The notes under the pieces: generated by a model
Told to the model about the DNA's origin: nothing
The model's database searches: none
Seen by the model: only the letters and a program-made list of their open reading frames with translations
Translations under genes and position numbers: made by a program
Shown: one piece after another, positions 20,652 to 29,365 of the stretch
Numbering within the stretch: position 1 is the stretch's first letter
Layout: each line of letters starts with the position of its first letter
DNA from: Candidatus Krumholzibacteriia bacterium
GTDB taxonomy: Bacteria; Krumholzibacteriota; Krumholzibacteriia; JAJRXK01
Direction of reading: 5' to 3'
Length of the DNA: 64,000 nt
NCBI GenBank assembly: GCA_029932915.1
Contig: JAOZPE010000001.1
Location: 96,222-160,221 of the forward strand

Positions 20652-23600
20652 ATGGAACCTGCGTGGGGCGGGATCCATCTGCCGGAGGCGGACATGGACG
20701 AGAGTCTGGTGGCGCATCGTTTCCAGCGCCTGGTGCCCTTGCACGAAGACGAGGACCTCCGTCTCGACCTGGCCCGCGATGTGGCCTCCGATACCCTGGG
20801 CTCCTTGCTGACGGTGGGCTCGAAGGCCGACAGCACCGGAGAACTGTCGCTGCGGATCCGGCTGAAGTTCTTCAAGTCGGGCCGTCTGTTCCGGCCCATG
20901 CGTCCGGTGGCGGTCGTCGCCAGCGACGAGGGACTCCATTTCCTGTTGCCGGCGATCGAGGCCCATCCCTGGGAGAGCCACCTGCTGGCCTCCGATGGAG
21001 AGGTGGCACTGCGGGACCTGAGGGCCATCCGTGACGGTCTGAACGAGCACGAGAAGGGGGGCTTCCCCGCCGGGCGTCTGCGGCTGGATACCCTGTATCG
21101 TGACGAACAGGGCCCCTTCTTCCTGCCGGTCGCCTACGTGTTGCCGTCCGCCTCGAGTTCGTCCTATCACGATCCGGTCCTGTGCCGTCAGGAGTGCCGG
21201 GAGCTGCGCGAGGAACTGGCCGGCCTGTGCCGGCGCTACCTGAAGATGGCCGGTACGCGGCTGCCCGAGGAACAGCGGGCCGAGGTCGAGGCGATCCAGC
21301 ACGAGCTGGTGCAGGAGCGGCCGGAGGCGCCGACCGCCCGTCATCTACGTCCGCTGGTGCAGACCCTCGATGTGCTTCGGGAGGAGGGTGGGGCCCTCCT
21401 GGTCAAGGGGAGCACCGCCAGTCTGCTGGAGGCGGCCGAGGTCGTCGTCTCCTGGGCGCGCACATCGGAGCGGAGATTGGCGATCCTTCGCCCCCACACC
21501 TGCTCCCCCATCCAGCGGATGCGCCGCGGTGGCGTTCAGGAACACGGCCCGCTCATCCTGCTCCACGGCTTCTCCTCCTACCCGTCCTTCGCCCAGGGGC
21601 TCCAGTATCTGCGTTCGGCGGGTTGGCTGAATTCCCGGGCGATCGTGGTGGTCCTGATCGAGGGTCCCCTGGACGGCGAGGCCACCCGTCTCTTCCTGGA
21701 CGGTCTGCGCGGCAAGGGGTCCGACCGGGGCTTCGAGTGGAACCTGCCGGGCAACGGCTCCTCGCCGCCGGCGGTGATCGATGCCGGCTCGGGACTATCG
21801 GGCCGGATCCTCGAGGCGCTTCAGATCGCCGGCCGGCCACTGGCGGCGGACTTTGTCTGCCGGGCCTTCTCCATCACCGACGATGAGCTGGCCGACGCAG
21901 TAGGGGAGCTTCAGGAGCGGAAGAAGATCGAATGCCTGTACGGCATGGCGGACGACACCGGCTCGCAGCGGCGTCTGCTGGTGAGCTTGCCGATGAACGT
22001 GAAGGTGGAGGTGGGAAGGGAGCGCGAGAGGGAACTCTCCGGTCTGCTGTCCTCGACCCTGGACGCTGCGAAGGGGCGCATGGGTTGGGGACGACTGTGG
22101 CTGCACCTGCAATCGACCCTGCAGGGCGATTCCTCCCGGGCTCCCCTGCTGGTCCGCCAGATCGTCGAACAGTGTGAGAAGGACGATGAGCAGCTCCTGC
22201 AGTACGCCGCGTACGAGTACCTGCTGAAGAGCCCGGAGGGAAGGAAGCAGTCGAAACTGGAGGACCGGGCGCGTGCCGCACTGGTCATGGGCCGGATCCA
22301 CAGCGAGATGGGGGAGACCGACCGGGCGATGGAGATCCTCCGGGAAGCCCTGGACGAAGTGGAGGAACAGGGGGCCCCGGCCAATCCCAAGCTGGTCCTC
22401 CTGGCGGTCGAACTCACCCTGGCCTTGACCGCCATCCACACCAAGCGAAGCGCCTATCTGGAGATCAACCGGCTGGTGCGCGAAGCGCTCGAACGCTATG
22501 AGGAGGACCTCAGTGCGCTTCCCCGCTGCCGTCTGTACCTCGATCTGTCCTGGGCGCTCTTCCGGCTGGGCAGGACGCGCGAGGCGGCGCGCTACTCGGA
22601 ACTGGTGCTGAAGATCCTCGATGCCGAGCACAATCCGCTGGAGGTGGCGCGGGCCTACAACCAACTCGGCCTTCTGCAGTACGAGGAGAGCAATTACTCC
22701 CAGAGCCTGATCAACCTCGAGCGCGCGCTGGTCCTGCGCGAACAGGCGGGCGATTCGATCGCCGTGGCCCGCAGCTACAACAACCTCTCGCTGGTCTACC
22801 GCGCGCTGGGGCGCCTCCTGGAGGCCGAGCGCTGTCTCCATCGCAGTCTCGAGGTGAAGACCAAGGCCGCCGATACCGCCGGTGTGGCGAGCGCGCAACT
22901 CAATCTCGGTTTGCTCGCCATCGTCCAGGGTGATTTCGAGAAGGCGCGGACCTGTGCGGCCGAGTGTCTGCACGCCGCGCGCAGTTGCGGTTCCCTGCGG
23001 CACGAAGCCGAGGCGCATGGGCTGCTCGGCGAGGCGGCCATGGAGGAGGGCAAGTGGGAGGAGGGCCGCGACTACCTGCTTCGCGATCTGGAGATCTGCC
23101 GCACCATCCATCACGACACCGAGCGCCTGGCCACCCTGCGCCGGCTCATCCGGGCCCAGCTCGAGCTCGCTGAATTCGATGAGGTGCGCCAGAGTCTCCG
23201 CGAGGCCCGTGAACTGCTGGACATGGTGCCGTCGCGTTTCGAGGCCTCGATGCTCGATGTCTACGAGGCGCAACTCCTGCGCGGAGAGGGTGAAGCGGAG
23301 AAGGCCCTGTCGCTGCTGGCCAAGGCGGCGCGGAACTTCGGGGCGATCCGCCGCTTCGATCTCCAGGTGGACAGTCTCGCGCGCAAGGTCGACCTGCAGT
23401 GGGAACTCAAGAAGGTCGCCGAGGCGCGGGCCACGCTCCGTCAGGCCCGTGAGATCGCGGCCCGGCAGGAGATCCATCGTCTGCCCGAGCTCTTCGTTCA
23501 ACTCGAGACACGGGTCGGGGGCCACCCGGTCTCCAGCGAGGGCGCCGTCGATCACCACCTGGAGAGTCTGGCCGATCTGCTCGCCCCGGGCGGCGATCTG

Positions 23601-25019
23601 CAGGGCGGCCGGCTGGAGGGCGTGTTGCGATCGATCGCGGCCACCCTGGGCGCCTCGCAGGTGCACCTGATCCATTCCTCGCCCCAGCGGGCGATCAGCT
23701 GGGTGGAGACGGAGATCGTCCGCGACTCGGTTCCCGACGAACTGGAGAAGATCCTGGCCCAGGGGAGGACCGAACCCCTCGACGGCGATGGAGATGTCGA
23801 GCCCTGGCGGATCGTGCGGCTCTGGGGCCAGGAGCCGGGCTGGCTGTGTGTGAAGCGCACCCGGCCCTTCGACGAGAAGGAATTGGCCTTCCTCGCCACG
23901 GTGGCCGGTGTCCTGAGTCTGGGGAGGCAGTCCCCGGTCGTCCAGGCGGTTCCCCACCACAGCCTGGTCGAGGAGCCCGATGCCCAGCCGGGGGCCGCAT
24001 ACGGGATCATCGGAACCAGTCCGGAGATCGTGGGCGTCCTGCGGATGATCGAGATGGTCAAGGACAACGACGTGACCATTCTCATCCTCGGCGAGAACGG
24101 GACGGGCAAGGACCTGGTGGCGCGGGCCATCCACAATGCAGGGGTCCGGTCGAAGAAGGAATTCGTGGCGGTCAACTGTGCCTCGATTCCCTCTTCCCTG
24201 CTGGAGAGCGAACTCTTCGGACACGAGAAGGGGGCGTTCACCTCGGCGGTGGATCGGCGCATCGGGATCTTCGAGCGGGCCGAGGGTGGCAGCGTCTTCC
24301 TCGACGAGATCGCCGAGATGCCTCTGGCCATGCAGGCGAAGCTGTTGCGGGTGTTGCAGGACAAGACCTACACCCGGGTGGGAGGCAGCAAGACCCTTCA
24401 CAGTGACGTTCGCTTGATCGCGGCGACGAACCGCGATCTGTCCCAGGAAGTCGAGCAGGGGCGTTTCCGGATGGACTTGTTCTACCGGCTGAACGTCATC
24501 ACCATCCATCTGCCTGCGCTGCGCGAACATCGCGAGGACATCCGCCCTCTGGTCCATCACTTCCTGCACTCGTTCTCCGAGGAATTCCACCGGCCGGTGC
24601 GGGGCATCACCGACGAGGCCATCGAACGGCTCATGGATTACGACTGGCCGGGCAACATTCGCGAGCTGGAGAACGTAATCAAGAAGGCCATCGTCTTCGC
24701 CAGCCACGATCTGCTGCGGGTGGAAGACATGCCGCGTCTGGGTTCGCGGTCGTTGTCGACGCGACCCCGGGCCGGAGTCGCCGAAACCGTGCGGAGTCTG
24801 GTGGAGGGACGGGATTTCTCCGAGGACCGTCCCCTGATGCCGCGCCTGGAGCTGGAGTTGGCCTGGGAACTGGTCCAGGCGGTGGGCAACAAGACCAAGG
24901 CCGCCCGTCTGCTGGGCATCACCAAGCCCACGCTCTACAGTCGTCTACGACGGTACCAGGAGCTGGGTGAAGGGGATGTGGCCCGTCTGCGCTCGAAGAG
25001 TGGGCGGGGGGGAAAATGA
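20652..25019 (+). CDS. Very large sigma54-dependent transcriptional activator with TPR repeats and AAA+/HTH (Fis-type) output
   Basis: TPR-like segment 530-850; AAA+ YGIIGTSPEIVGVL, GENGTGKDLVARAIH, GAFTSA, GSVFLDEIAEMPLAMQAKLLRVLQ; C-terminal HTH ELAWELVQAVGNKTKAARLLGITKPTLYSRLRRYQEL. Confidence 0.9.
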   Translation: MEPAWGGIHLPEADMDESLVAHRFQRLVPLHEDEDLRLDLARDVASDTLGSLLTVGSKADSTGELSLRIRLKFFKSGRLFRPMRPVAVVASDEGLHFLLPAIEAHPWESHLLASDGEVALRDLRAIRDGLNEHEKGGFPAGRLRLDTLYRDEQGPFFLPVAYVLPSASSSSYHDPVLCRQECRELREELAGLCRRYLKMAGTRLPEEQRAEVEAIQHELVQERPEAPTARHLRPLVQTLDVLREEGGALLVKGSTASLLEAAEVVVSWARTSERRLAILRPHTCSPIQRMRRGGVQEHGPLILLHGFSSYPSFAQGLQYLRSAGWLNSRAIVVVLIEGPLDGEATRLFLDGLRGKGSDRGFEWNLPGNGSSPPAVIDAGSGLSGRILEALQIAGRPLAADFVCRAFSITDDELADAVGELQERKKIECLYGMADDTGSQRRLLVSLPMNVKVEVGRERERELSGLLSSTLDAAKGRMGWGRLWLHLQSTLQGDSSRAPLLVRQIVEQCEKDDEQLLQYAAYEYLLKSPEGRKQSKLEDRARAALVMGRIHSEMGETDRAMEILREALDEVEEQGAPANPKLVLLAVELTLALTAIHTKRSAYLEINRLVREALERYEEDLSALPRCRLYLDLSWALFRLGRTREAARYSELVLKILDAEHNPLEVARAYNQLGLLQYEESNYSQSLINLERALVLREQAGDSIAVARSYNNLSLVYRALGRLLEAERCLHRSLEVKTKAADTAGVASAQLNLGLLAIVQGDFEKARTCAAECLHAARSCGSLRHEAEAHGLLGEAAMEEGKWEEGRDYLLRDLEICRTIHHDTERLATLRRLIRAQLELAEFDEVRQSLREARELLDMVPSRFEASMLDVYEAQLLRGEGEAEKALSLLAKAARNFGAIRRFDLQVDSLARKVDLQWELKKVAEARATLRQAREIAARQEIHRLPELFVQLETRVGGHPVSSEGAVDHHLESLADLLAPGGDLQGGRLEGVLRSIAATLGASQVHLIHSSPQRAISWVETEIVRDSVPDELEKILAQGRTEPLDGDGDVEPWRIVRLWGQEPGWLCVKRTRPFDEKELAFLATVAGVLSLGRQSPVVQAVPHHSLVEEPDAQPGAAYGIIGTSPEIVGVLRMIEMVKDNDVTILILGENGTGKDLVARAIHNAGVRSKKEFVAVNCASIPSSLLESELFGHEKGAFTSAVDRRIGIFERAEGGSVFLDEIAEMPLAMQAKLLRVLQDKTYTRVGGSKTLHSDVRLIAATNRDLSQEVEQGRFRMDLFYRLNVITIHLPALREHREDIRPLVHHFLHSFSEEFHRPVRGITDEAIERLMDYDWPGNIRELENVIKKAIVFASHDLLRVEDMPRLGSRSLSTRPRAGVAETVRSLVEGRDFSEDRPLMPRLELELAWELVQAVGNKTKAARLLGITKPTLYSRLRRYQELGEGDVARLRSKSGRGGK

Positions 25020-25137
25020 TTCCGGAGTCGGGCGAAGAATCTGCGTTTGGGGGATTCCCAGATGGCGCAGAATTTCGTATAGTGTCTTGGGGTGGTGTCG
25101 GTGGATGTGGGGGATCTCGGCAGTTCGATTCTTCTCG

Positions 25138-25512
25138 ATGAAAGGTTCGTTGGTGTCACGCATTGGCCTTTTCGCTGCCCTGGCGCTGCTTGTCGCCGTG
25201 TTGCTCTCTGTCGTGGTGCAACCGGTCGAGGCGGCCAATACCCTGAGATTCACCCTGGAGGCGGGCCGGCACGAGGTGCGGGTCGACGACCAGACGCTGA
25301 TCATCGAGACCAACCGGGATCTGGTCGTGCGCATCCAGGCCGAGGACGGGTTCATCGAAGGTGTCATCGAAGCGGCCCGGGCCTCCGATGTGGCCCATGT
25401 CGTCATCACGCTGGTGGGCCCTCCCGATCGGGTGATCTTCGGGGGCGATGTCTCCGGCCCGACCACCTTCGACTCGAGCAGTCCAGAGGAGACAGGCGCC
25501 TCGGACGAGTAG
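25138..25512 (+). CDS. Small secreted hypothetical protein
   Basis: MKGSLVSRIGLFAALALLVAVLLSVVVQPVEAANTLRFTLEAGRHEVRVDDQ...; signal peptide. Confidence 0.55.
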   Translation: MKGSLVSRIGLFAALALLVAVLLSVVVQPVEAANTLRFTLEAGRHEVRVDDQTLIIETNRDLVVRIQAEDGFIEGVIEAARASDVAHVVITLVGPPDRVIFGGDVSGPTTFDSSSPEETGASDE

Positions 25513-25671
25513 AGCCTCGGTTTCAATCCGTTAAAATTCATTACGGACCCGTAAATGTTTTTTCATGTTTTGCGGGAGGGAGTCTTCTTTCCCCTCTTGG
25601 CCCCTGTGTCTATTTCCTTGTTTCCCAGTGAGTTGAGCGATCCGCCGGGGCCGGCGATAGCCGATCGTGAC

Positions 25672-25688
25672 TTGGCACGCCTCATGCT
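25672..25688 (+). promoter_or_regulatory. Sigma54 -24/-12 promoter
   Basis: TTGGCACGcctcATGCT; GG-N10-GC spacing exact (GG 25674-75, GC 25686-87); -24 element is a perfect YTGGCACG. Confidence 0.72.
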
Positions 25689-25707
25689 TTCGTATGATGT
25701 CGGATAG

Positions 25708-25871
25708 GCAAACAGGCCAAGTTTGCTGGCTCAGGGCGGTCGGAGGTGTGTCAGGAATACGAGGGGCTTCCGCCGCCTGGCCAGCAAAGACTCCGGCATG
25801 AGACGCCGTCCGTTCGATCGCGAATCTCGTTGTGCTACCGGGCGCCGGGTTCCTGCAAGGGGGGCCCGGCG
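25708..25871 (+). ncRNA. Structured 5' leader / candidate cis-regulatory RNA
   Basis: TTTGCTGGC-t-CAGG (25722-25735) pairs with CCTG-GCCAGCAAA (25776-25788); competing GCAAAC/GTTTGC hairpin (25708-25726); further CGCCGGG/CCCGGCG hairpin (25843-25871). Confidence 0.45.
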
Positions 25872-26061
25872 TCCGTACGTTCCGGCCCCTCTGGACGGTC
25901 CAGTCTCACATCGACAGGGCCGGGGGCCTGCGCTACCTTGGATCCACCGGGCCGTATCTGGCGGCATGGGCTGACGTTTCCCCGGCCATCGGGGACAGGA
26001 CCTTCCGAAGAGGCGTCACGCATCGGAGGAAGGGGTATCGTGGGAAAGGTTCGGGTCGAAG

Positions 26062-26898
26062 GTGTTCCTGCGCTGGCTGCTCGCTCCACTCTCCTCTTGC
26101 CAGGCTGCATCCGGGGCCCGAGGCATCGGCCTCGCCGTCCTGCTCGCCGTCTCCGTCCTGGGCGGGATCGCCTCGTCTCCAGGAATGGCCAGGGCGGGAG
26201 ACCTGAGCGGGCTGCCCCGCCTGGAGGTGGCTGAGCGTGAGATCGTTCCCCTGCCGACCGATGGGGTGCGGGGTCTGATCGTCTCGGGCTCCTCGCTGAT
26301 CCTCCTCGCCGACGACCACCGCGGGCTCTCGGCGCCGGACTCGTCCTATCTGGCCCGTCTGCTGCGTTTCCAGCCGTCCACCGGTGAAGTGGAGCTCCTG
26401 GCCGCCCAGCGCGACGCCTTCGAGACCGGCCTGACCGGAGACGGCCAGGCCTGGTGGAGTTGCGGCAGTCTGTTGGGGGCCGACGGAGGGATCTACCGGA
26501 TCTCGCCGGAGGACGGATCGATCCTGTCGAGCCTGCCCCTTCCCGGTCATCATCCCGGCGGGATCGCCTTCGATGGCAGCTATCTGTGGGTCGTCGACTG
26601 CGATGCCCGCAAGCTGCTGCGCGTGGAGGTCGAGGAGGGTCTGATCTCACGCAAGGTGGCGACGCCCTCGCTGTATCCCACCGGTCTGGCCTACGACGGC
26701 TATCACTTCTGGTGCGCCGATGCCACCACGGGCCGGATCTACCGTCTGAAGGGCTACAACGGGCGCGTCGATGCCGTTCTCTCCCGCGAGGCATTCTACC
26801 GTCCGGGCGCGTTCGTCAGCCTGGCGTGGGGAGCAGGGGCGCTCTGGGCGGTCACGGCTTCGGATTCCTTCGCACTGCGGATGAAGCTCGCGCGCTGA
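26062..26898 (+). CDS. Secreted beta-propeller-like (NHL/SMP-30-like) protein
   Basis: Signal/TM N-terminus and repeated GIAFDGSYLWVVDCDARKLLRVE / GLAYDGYHFWCADATTGRIYRLK blades. Confidence 0.7.
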   Translation: MFLRWLLAPLSSCQAASGARGIGLAVLLAVSVLGGIASSPGMARAGDLSGLPRLEVAEREIVPLPTDGVRGLIVSGSSLILLADDHRGLSAPDSSYLARLLRFQPSTGEVELLAAQRDAFETGLTGDGQAWWSCGSLLGADGGIYRISPEDGSILSSLPLPGHHPGGIAFDGSYLWVVDCDARKLLRVEVEEGLISRKVATPSLYPTGLAYDGYHFWCADATTGRIYRLKGYNGRVDAVLSREAFYRPGAFVSLAWGAGALWAVTASDSFALRMKLAR

Positions 26899-26943
26899 GC
26901 CGTGAACTTGACGAGCGGGCGTGGGGGAATCTACATTCCCGTT

Positions 26944-26958
26944 TGAAAATGGATTTCA
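26944..26958 (+). promoter_or_regulatory. Fur-box-like palindrome upstream of tandem-Fur gene
   Basis: TGAAAATGGATTTCA, 5-bp perfect outer arms, 53 nt upstream of ATG 27011. Confidence 0.45.
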
Positions 26959-27010
26959 TCTTCAGCTTCCGGCCCTTCGCGACCGGGCTCGTCCGAGAGG
27001 GTGGCCTCCG

Positions 27011-28060
27011 ATGTCGTCCCCCCCTGTGATGCCCGACTCCTCTTCGGCGGAGCCACTGGTCGAAGCCTTCCGCTCCTACCTGTCCCGGGAGAAATTGAAG
27101 GCCACCCGCCAGCGGGACCTCATCGTCCAGGTCTTCGCTTCGGTGTCGGGACACGTCAATGCCCAGGAACTGTGGGCGGAGGTCACGGCTCGCGACCCCT
27201 CCATCGGCTACGCCACGGTCTACCGTACCCTGAAGCTGCTGGCCGCCGCCGGTCTGGCCATCGTCCATCGTTTCGGCGATGGCCAGACCCGCTACGAGGT
27301 GCAGAGGGCCGGCCACCACGATCACCTCATCTGTCTCGAGTGCGGACTCATCCTCGAGTTCCATTCCCGACGACTGGAACGTCTGCAGGAAGAGGTGGCC
27401 CGCCGGCACCATTTCCACGTGGTACGTCACCGACACGAACTCTTCGGGGTGTGCGAGGCCTTTCTCTCGGGCCGGACTTGTCCCTATCGCCGGGATGCTG
27501 CCCATCAGTCGGGCCGCCTGCACACCTCGTCCTCCGGCGTCGACCGCGGCTTCATCGAGGAGATCCCGCCGGTCGATCAACTGCCGGCGGCCTTTCGCTC
27601 CTATCTCCTGCGCCGCAAACTCAAGTCGACACGTCAGCGGGAACTCATCGTGGAGGTCTTCGCCACGATCGATGGACACGTGACGGTCGATGAGCTGTTG
27701 ACCGCCGTACGGCAGCGTGACGTGAGGGTGAGTTATGCCACCGTCTACCGGACCTTGAAGATCCTGGTCGAGGCCGGGCTTGCCATCGAACGGGAATTCA
27801 GCGAGGAGCGGCATTGCTATGAGCGGCGCAGCCGGGAACATCACGACCACATGATCTGCGAACGCACCGGGACGATCATCGAATTCCATGACGACGAGAT
27901 CGAGGCATTGCAGGAGAAGATCGCCCGCGAGCGGGGCTTCCGTCTCTTCCGGCATCGCCACGAACTGTACGGATACCTGGAGGAAGACGCGGAAGGTGGG
28001 CGGCGCCGGTCGGGAAGGACACGGTCGCCGGACCGCTCCCGAGGAGGTGATGCGCGGTGA
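27011..28060 (+). CDS. Tandem Fur-domain fusion regulator (two complete Fur/PerR-family repeats)
   Basis: Repeat 1 KLKATRQRDLIVQVFASVSGHVNAQELWAEVTARDPSIGYATVYRTLKLLAAAGLAIVHRF...HHDHLICLECG; repeat 2 KLKSTRQRELIVEVFATIDGHVTVDELLTAVRQRDVRVSYATVYRTLKILVEAGLAIEREF...HHDHMICERTG. Confidence 0.93.
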   Translation: MSSPPVMPDSSSAEPLVEAFRSYLSREKLKATRQRDLIVQVFASVSGHVNAQELWAEVTARDPSIGYATVYRTLKLLAAAGLAIVHRFGDGQTRYEVQRAGHHDHLICLECGLILEFHSRRLERLQEEVARRHHFHVVRHRHELFGVCEAFLSGRTCPYRRDAAHQSGRLHTSSSGVDRGFIEEIPPVDQLPAAFRSYLLRRKLKSTRQRELIVEVFATIDGHVTVDELLTAVRQRDVRVSYATVYRTLKILVEAGLAIEREFSEERHCYERRSREHHDHMICERTGTIIEFHDDEIEALQEKIARERGFRLFRHRHELYGYLEEDAEGGRRRSGRTRSPDRSRGGDAR

Positions 28061-29208
28061 GTCGAGCCGAACCCGGAATGCAGTGGATCGAGGTGGACAC
28101 CGCCCGGCTGAGGGACAACCTGCGCTCCTTCCGGCAGGTCCTGCCCGAGGGCGCCGAACTCGCGCCGGTGCTCAAGAGCAACGCCTACGGCCACGGATTG
28201 TCGATCGCCGCGAGAGCCTTCGCCCGCGCGGGCGCGCAGTGGTTCTGCGTGCACTCCTTCGCCGAGGCCGAGGCCCTCGACCAGCTCGGTCTCGGTCTGC
28301 CCATCCTCATCCTCGGCCCCCTGGGCCGGGCGGAAGTGGAGGGGGCCGTCGAGCGGGGGTTCCACTGTACGGTGTACGACGCCGTGCGCCTGGAGGAGAT
28401 GGCCGAGGCGGCGCAGCGCCTGGACAAGACCGCACGGGTGCATCTGAAAGTGGAGACCGGGACCTGGCGCCAGGGGGTGACCGGGGCGGAATTCCTCGAG
28501 TGTCTGTCGGTGATCAAGAGGCATCCCCGCTTGGGGCTGGAGGGCCTGCACAGTCACTACGCCAACATCGAGGACACCACCGACCATTCCTATGCGGACG
28601 CCCAGAGGCGGGCCTTCGAGGAGGCCCTGGCAACGGTTCGCCAACAGGGACTGCAGCCTCGCCGGGTCCACATGAGCTGCAGCGCGGCGGCCATCCTCTT
28701 TCCCCGGCGGCACATGGACCTGGCCCGCATCGGGATCGCCGCCTACGGCTACTGGCCCAGCGCGGCCACCCAGGTCTCGGCCGGCCAGATGCGGGCGACC
28801 CCCATGGACCTCTCTCCGGCCCTGCAATGGAAGGTCAAGGTCGCCCAGGTGAAGCGGGTGCCGGCCGGCTCGTACATCGGTTACGGCTGCACCGACAAGG
28901 TGGAGATCGACACCCGCCTGGCGGTCCTGCCCGTCGGCTACGCCGACGGCTACGATCGGGGCATGGGCGGGCAGGCGCACGTCCTCCTGCATGGCCGCCG
29001 CTGCCCGGTCCGGGGGCGGATCTGCATGAATCTGATGATGGTGGACGTGAGCCACCTGCCGCAGGTGGCGGTCGGGGATGAAGCGGTCCTGTTGGGCCGT
29101 CAGGGAGAGGAGGAGATCGATGCGGAGACCCTGGCGCGCTGGGCCTCCACCATCCACTACGAGATCCTGGCCCGCCTGCGGGTCGACCTGCCCCGGATCG
29201 AGGTCTGA
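28057..29208 (+). CDS. alr: Alanine racemase
   Basis: QWIEVDTARLRDNLRSFRQ...APVLKSNAYGHGLSIAARAFA...VLPVGYADGYDRGMGGQAHVLLHGRRCPVRGRICMNLMMVDVSHL; GTG start overlaps upstream stop. Confidence 0.95.
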   Translation: MSRAEPGMQWIEVDTARLRDNLRSFRQVLPEGAELAPVLKSNAYGHGLSIAARAFARAGAQWFCVHSFAEAEALDQLGLGLPILILGPLGRAEVEGAVERGFHCTVYDAVRLEEMAEAAQRLDKTARVHLKVETGTWRQGVTGAEFLECLSVIKRHPRLGLEGLHSHYANIEDTTDHSYADAQRRAFEEALATVRQQGLQPRRVHMSCSAAAILFPRRHMDLARIGIAAYGYWPSAATQVSAGQMRATPMDLSPALQWKVKVAQVKRVPAGSYIGYGCTDKVEIDTRLAVLPVGYADGYDRGMGGQAHVLLHGRRCPVRGRICMNLMMVDVSHLPQVAVGDEAVLLGRQGEEEIDAETLARWASTIHYEILARLRVDLPRIEV

Positions 29209-29363
29209 GTGAGGGCGGCGTGCGCCGCCGGGCAGCTCGAGCACCCCGCGCTACCGGAGAAATCGGTGTCGGCGACGGAGAACTGCCGCAGCAGATGACG
29301 GACGGTGACCACTGCCGAAGCCGCCACCAGGGCGATCACGATTGCCCACTGCACGATCTGCAT
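29157..29363 (-). CDS. FeoB-associated Cys-rich membrane protein
   Basis: MQIVQWAIVIALVAASAVVTVRHLLRQFSVADTDFSGSAGCSSC...; single TM plus CxxC immediately after feoB. Confidence 0.6.
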   Translation of the reverse strand: MQIVQWAIVIALVAASAVVTVRHLLRQFSVADTDFSGSAGCSSCPAAHAALTQTSIRGRSTRRRARIS

Positions 29364-29365
29364 CG

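Noticed and set aside
21795-24707. 970-aa reverse-strand ORF opposite the sigma54 activator
   Set aside because: Antisense shadow ORF from GC-rich codon bias; the forward frame has clear AAA+/TPR motifs and this one has none.
29214-29229. GGCGGCGTGCGCCGCC at the alr end as a regulatory element
   Set aside because: Short GC palindrome, most simply part of a terminator; no supporting context.
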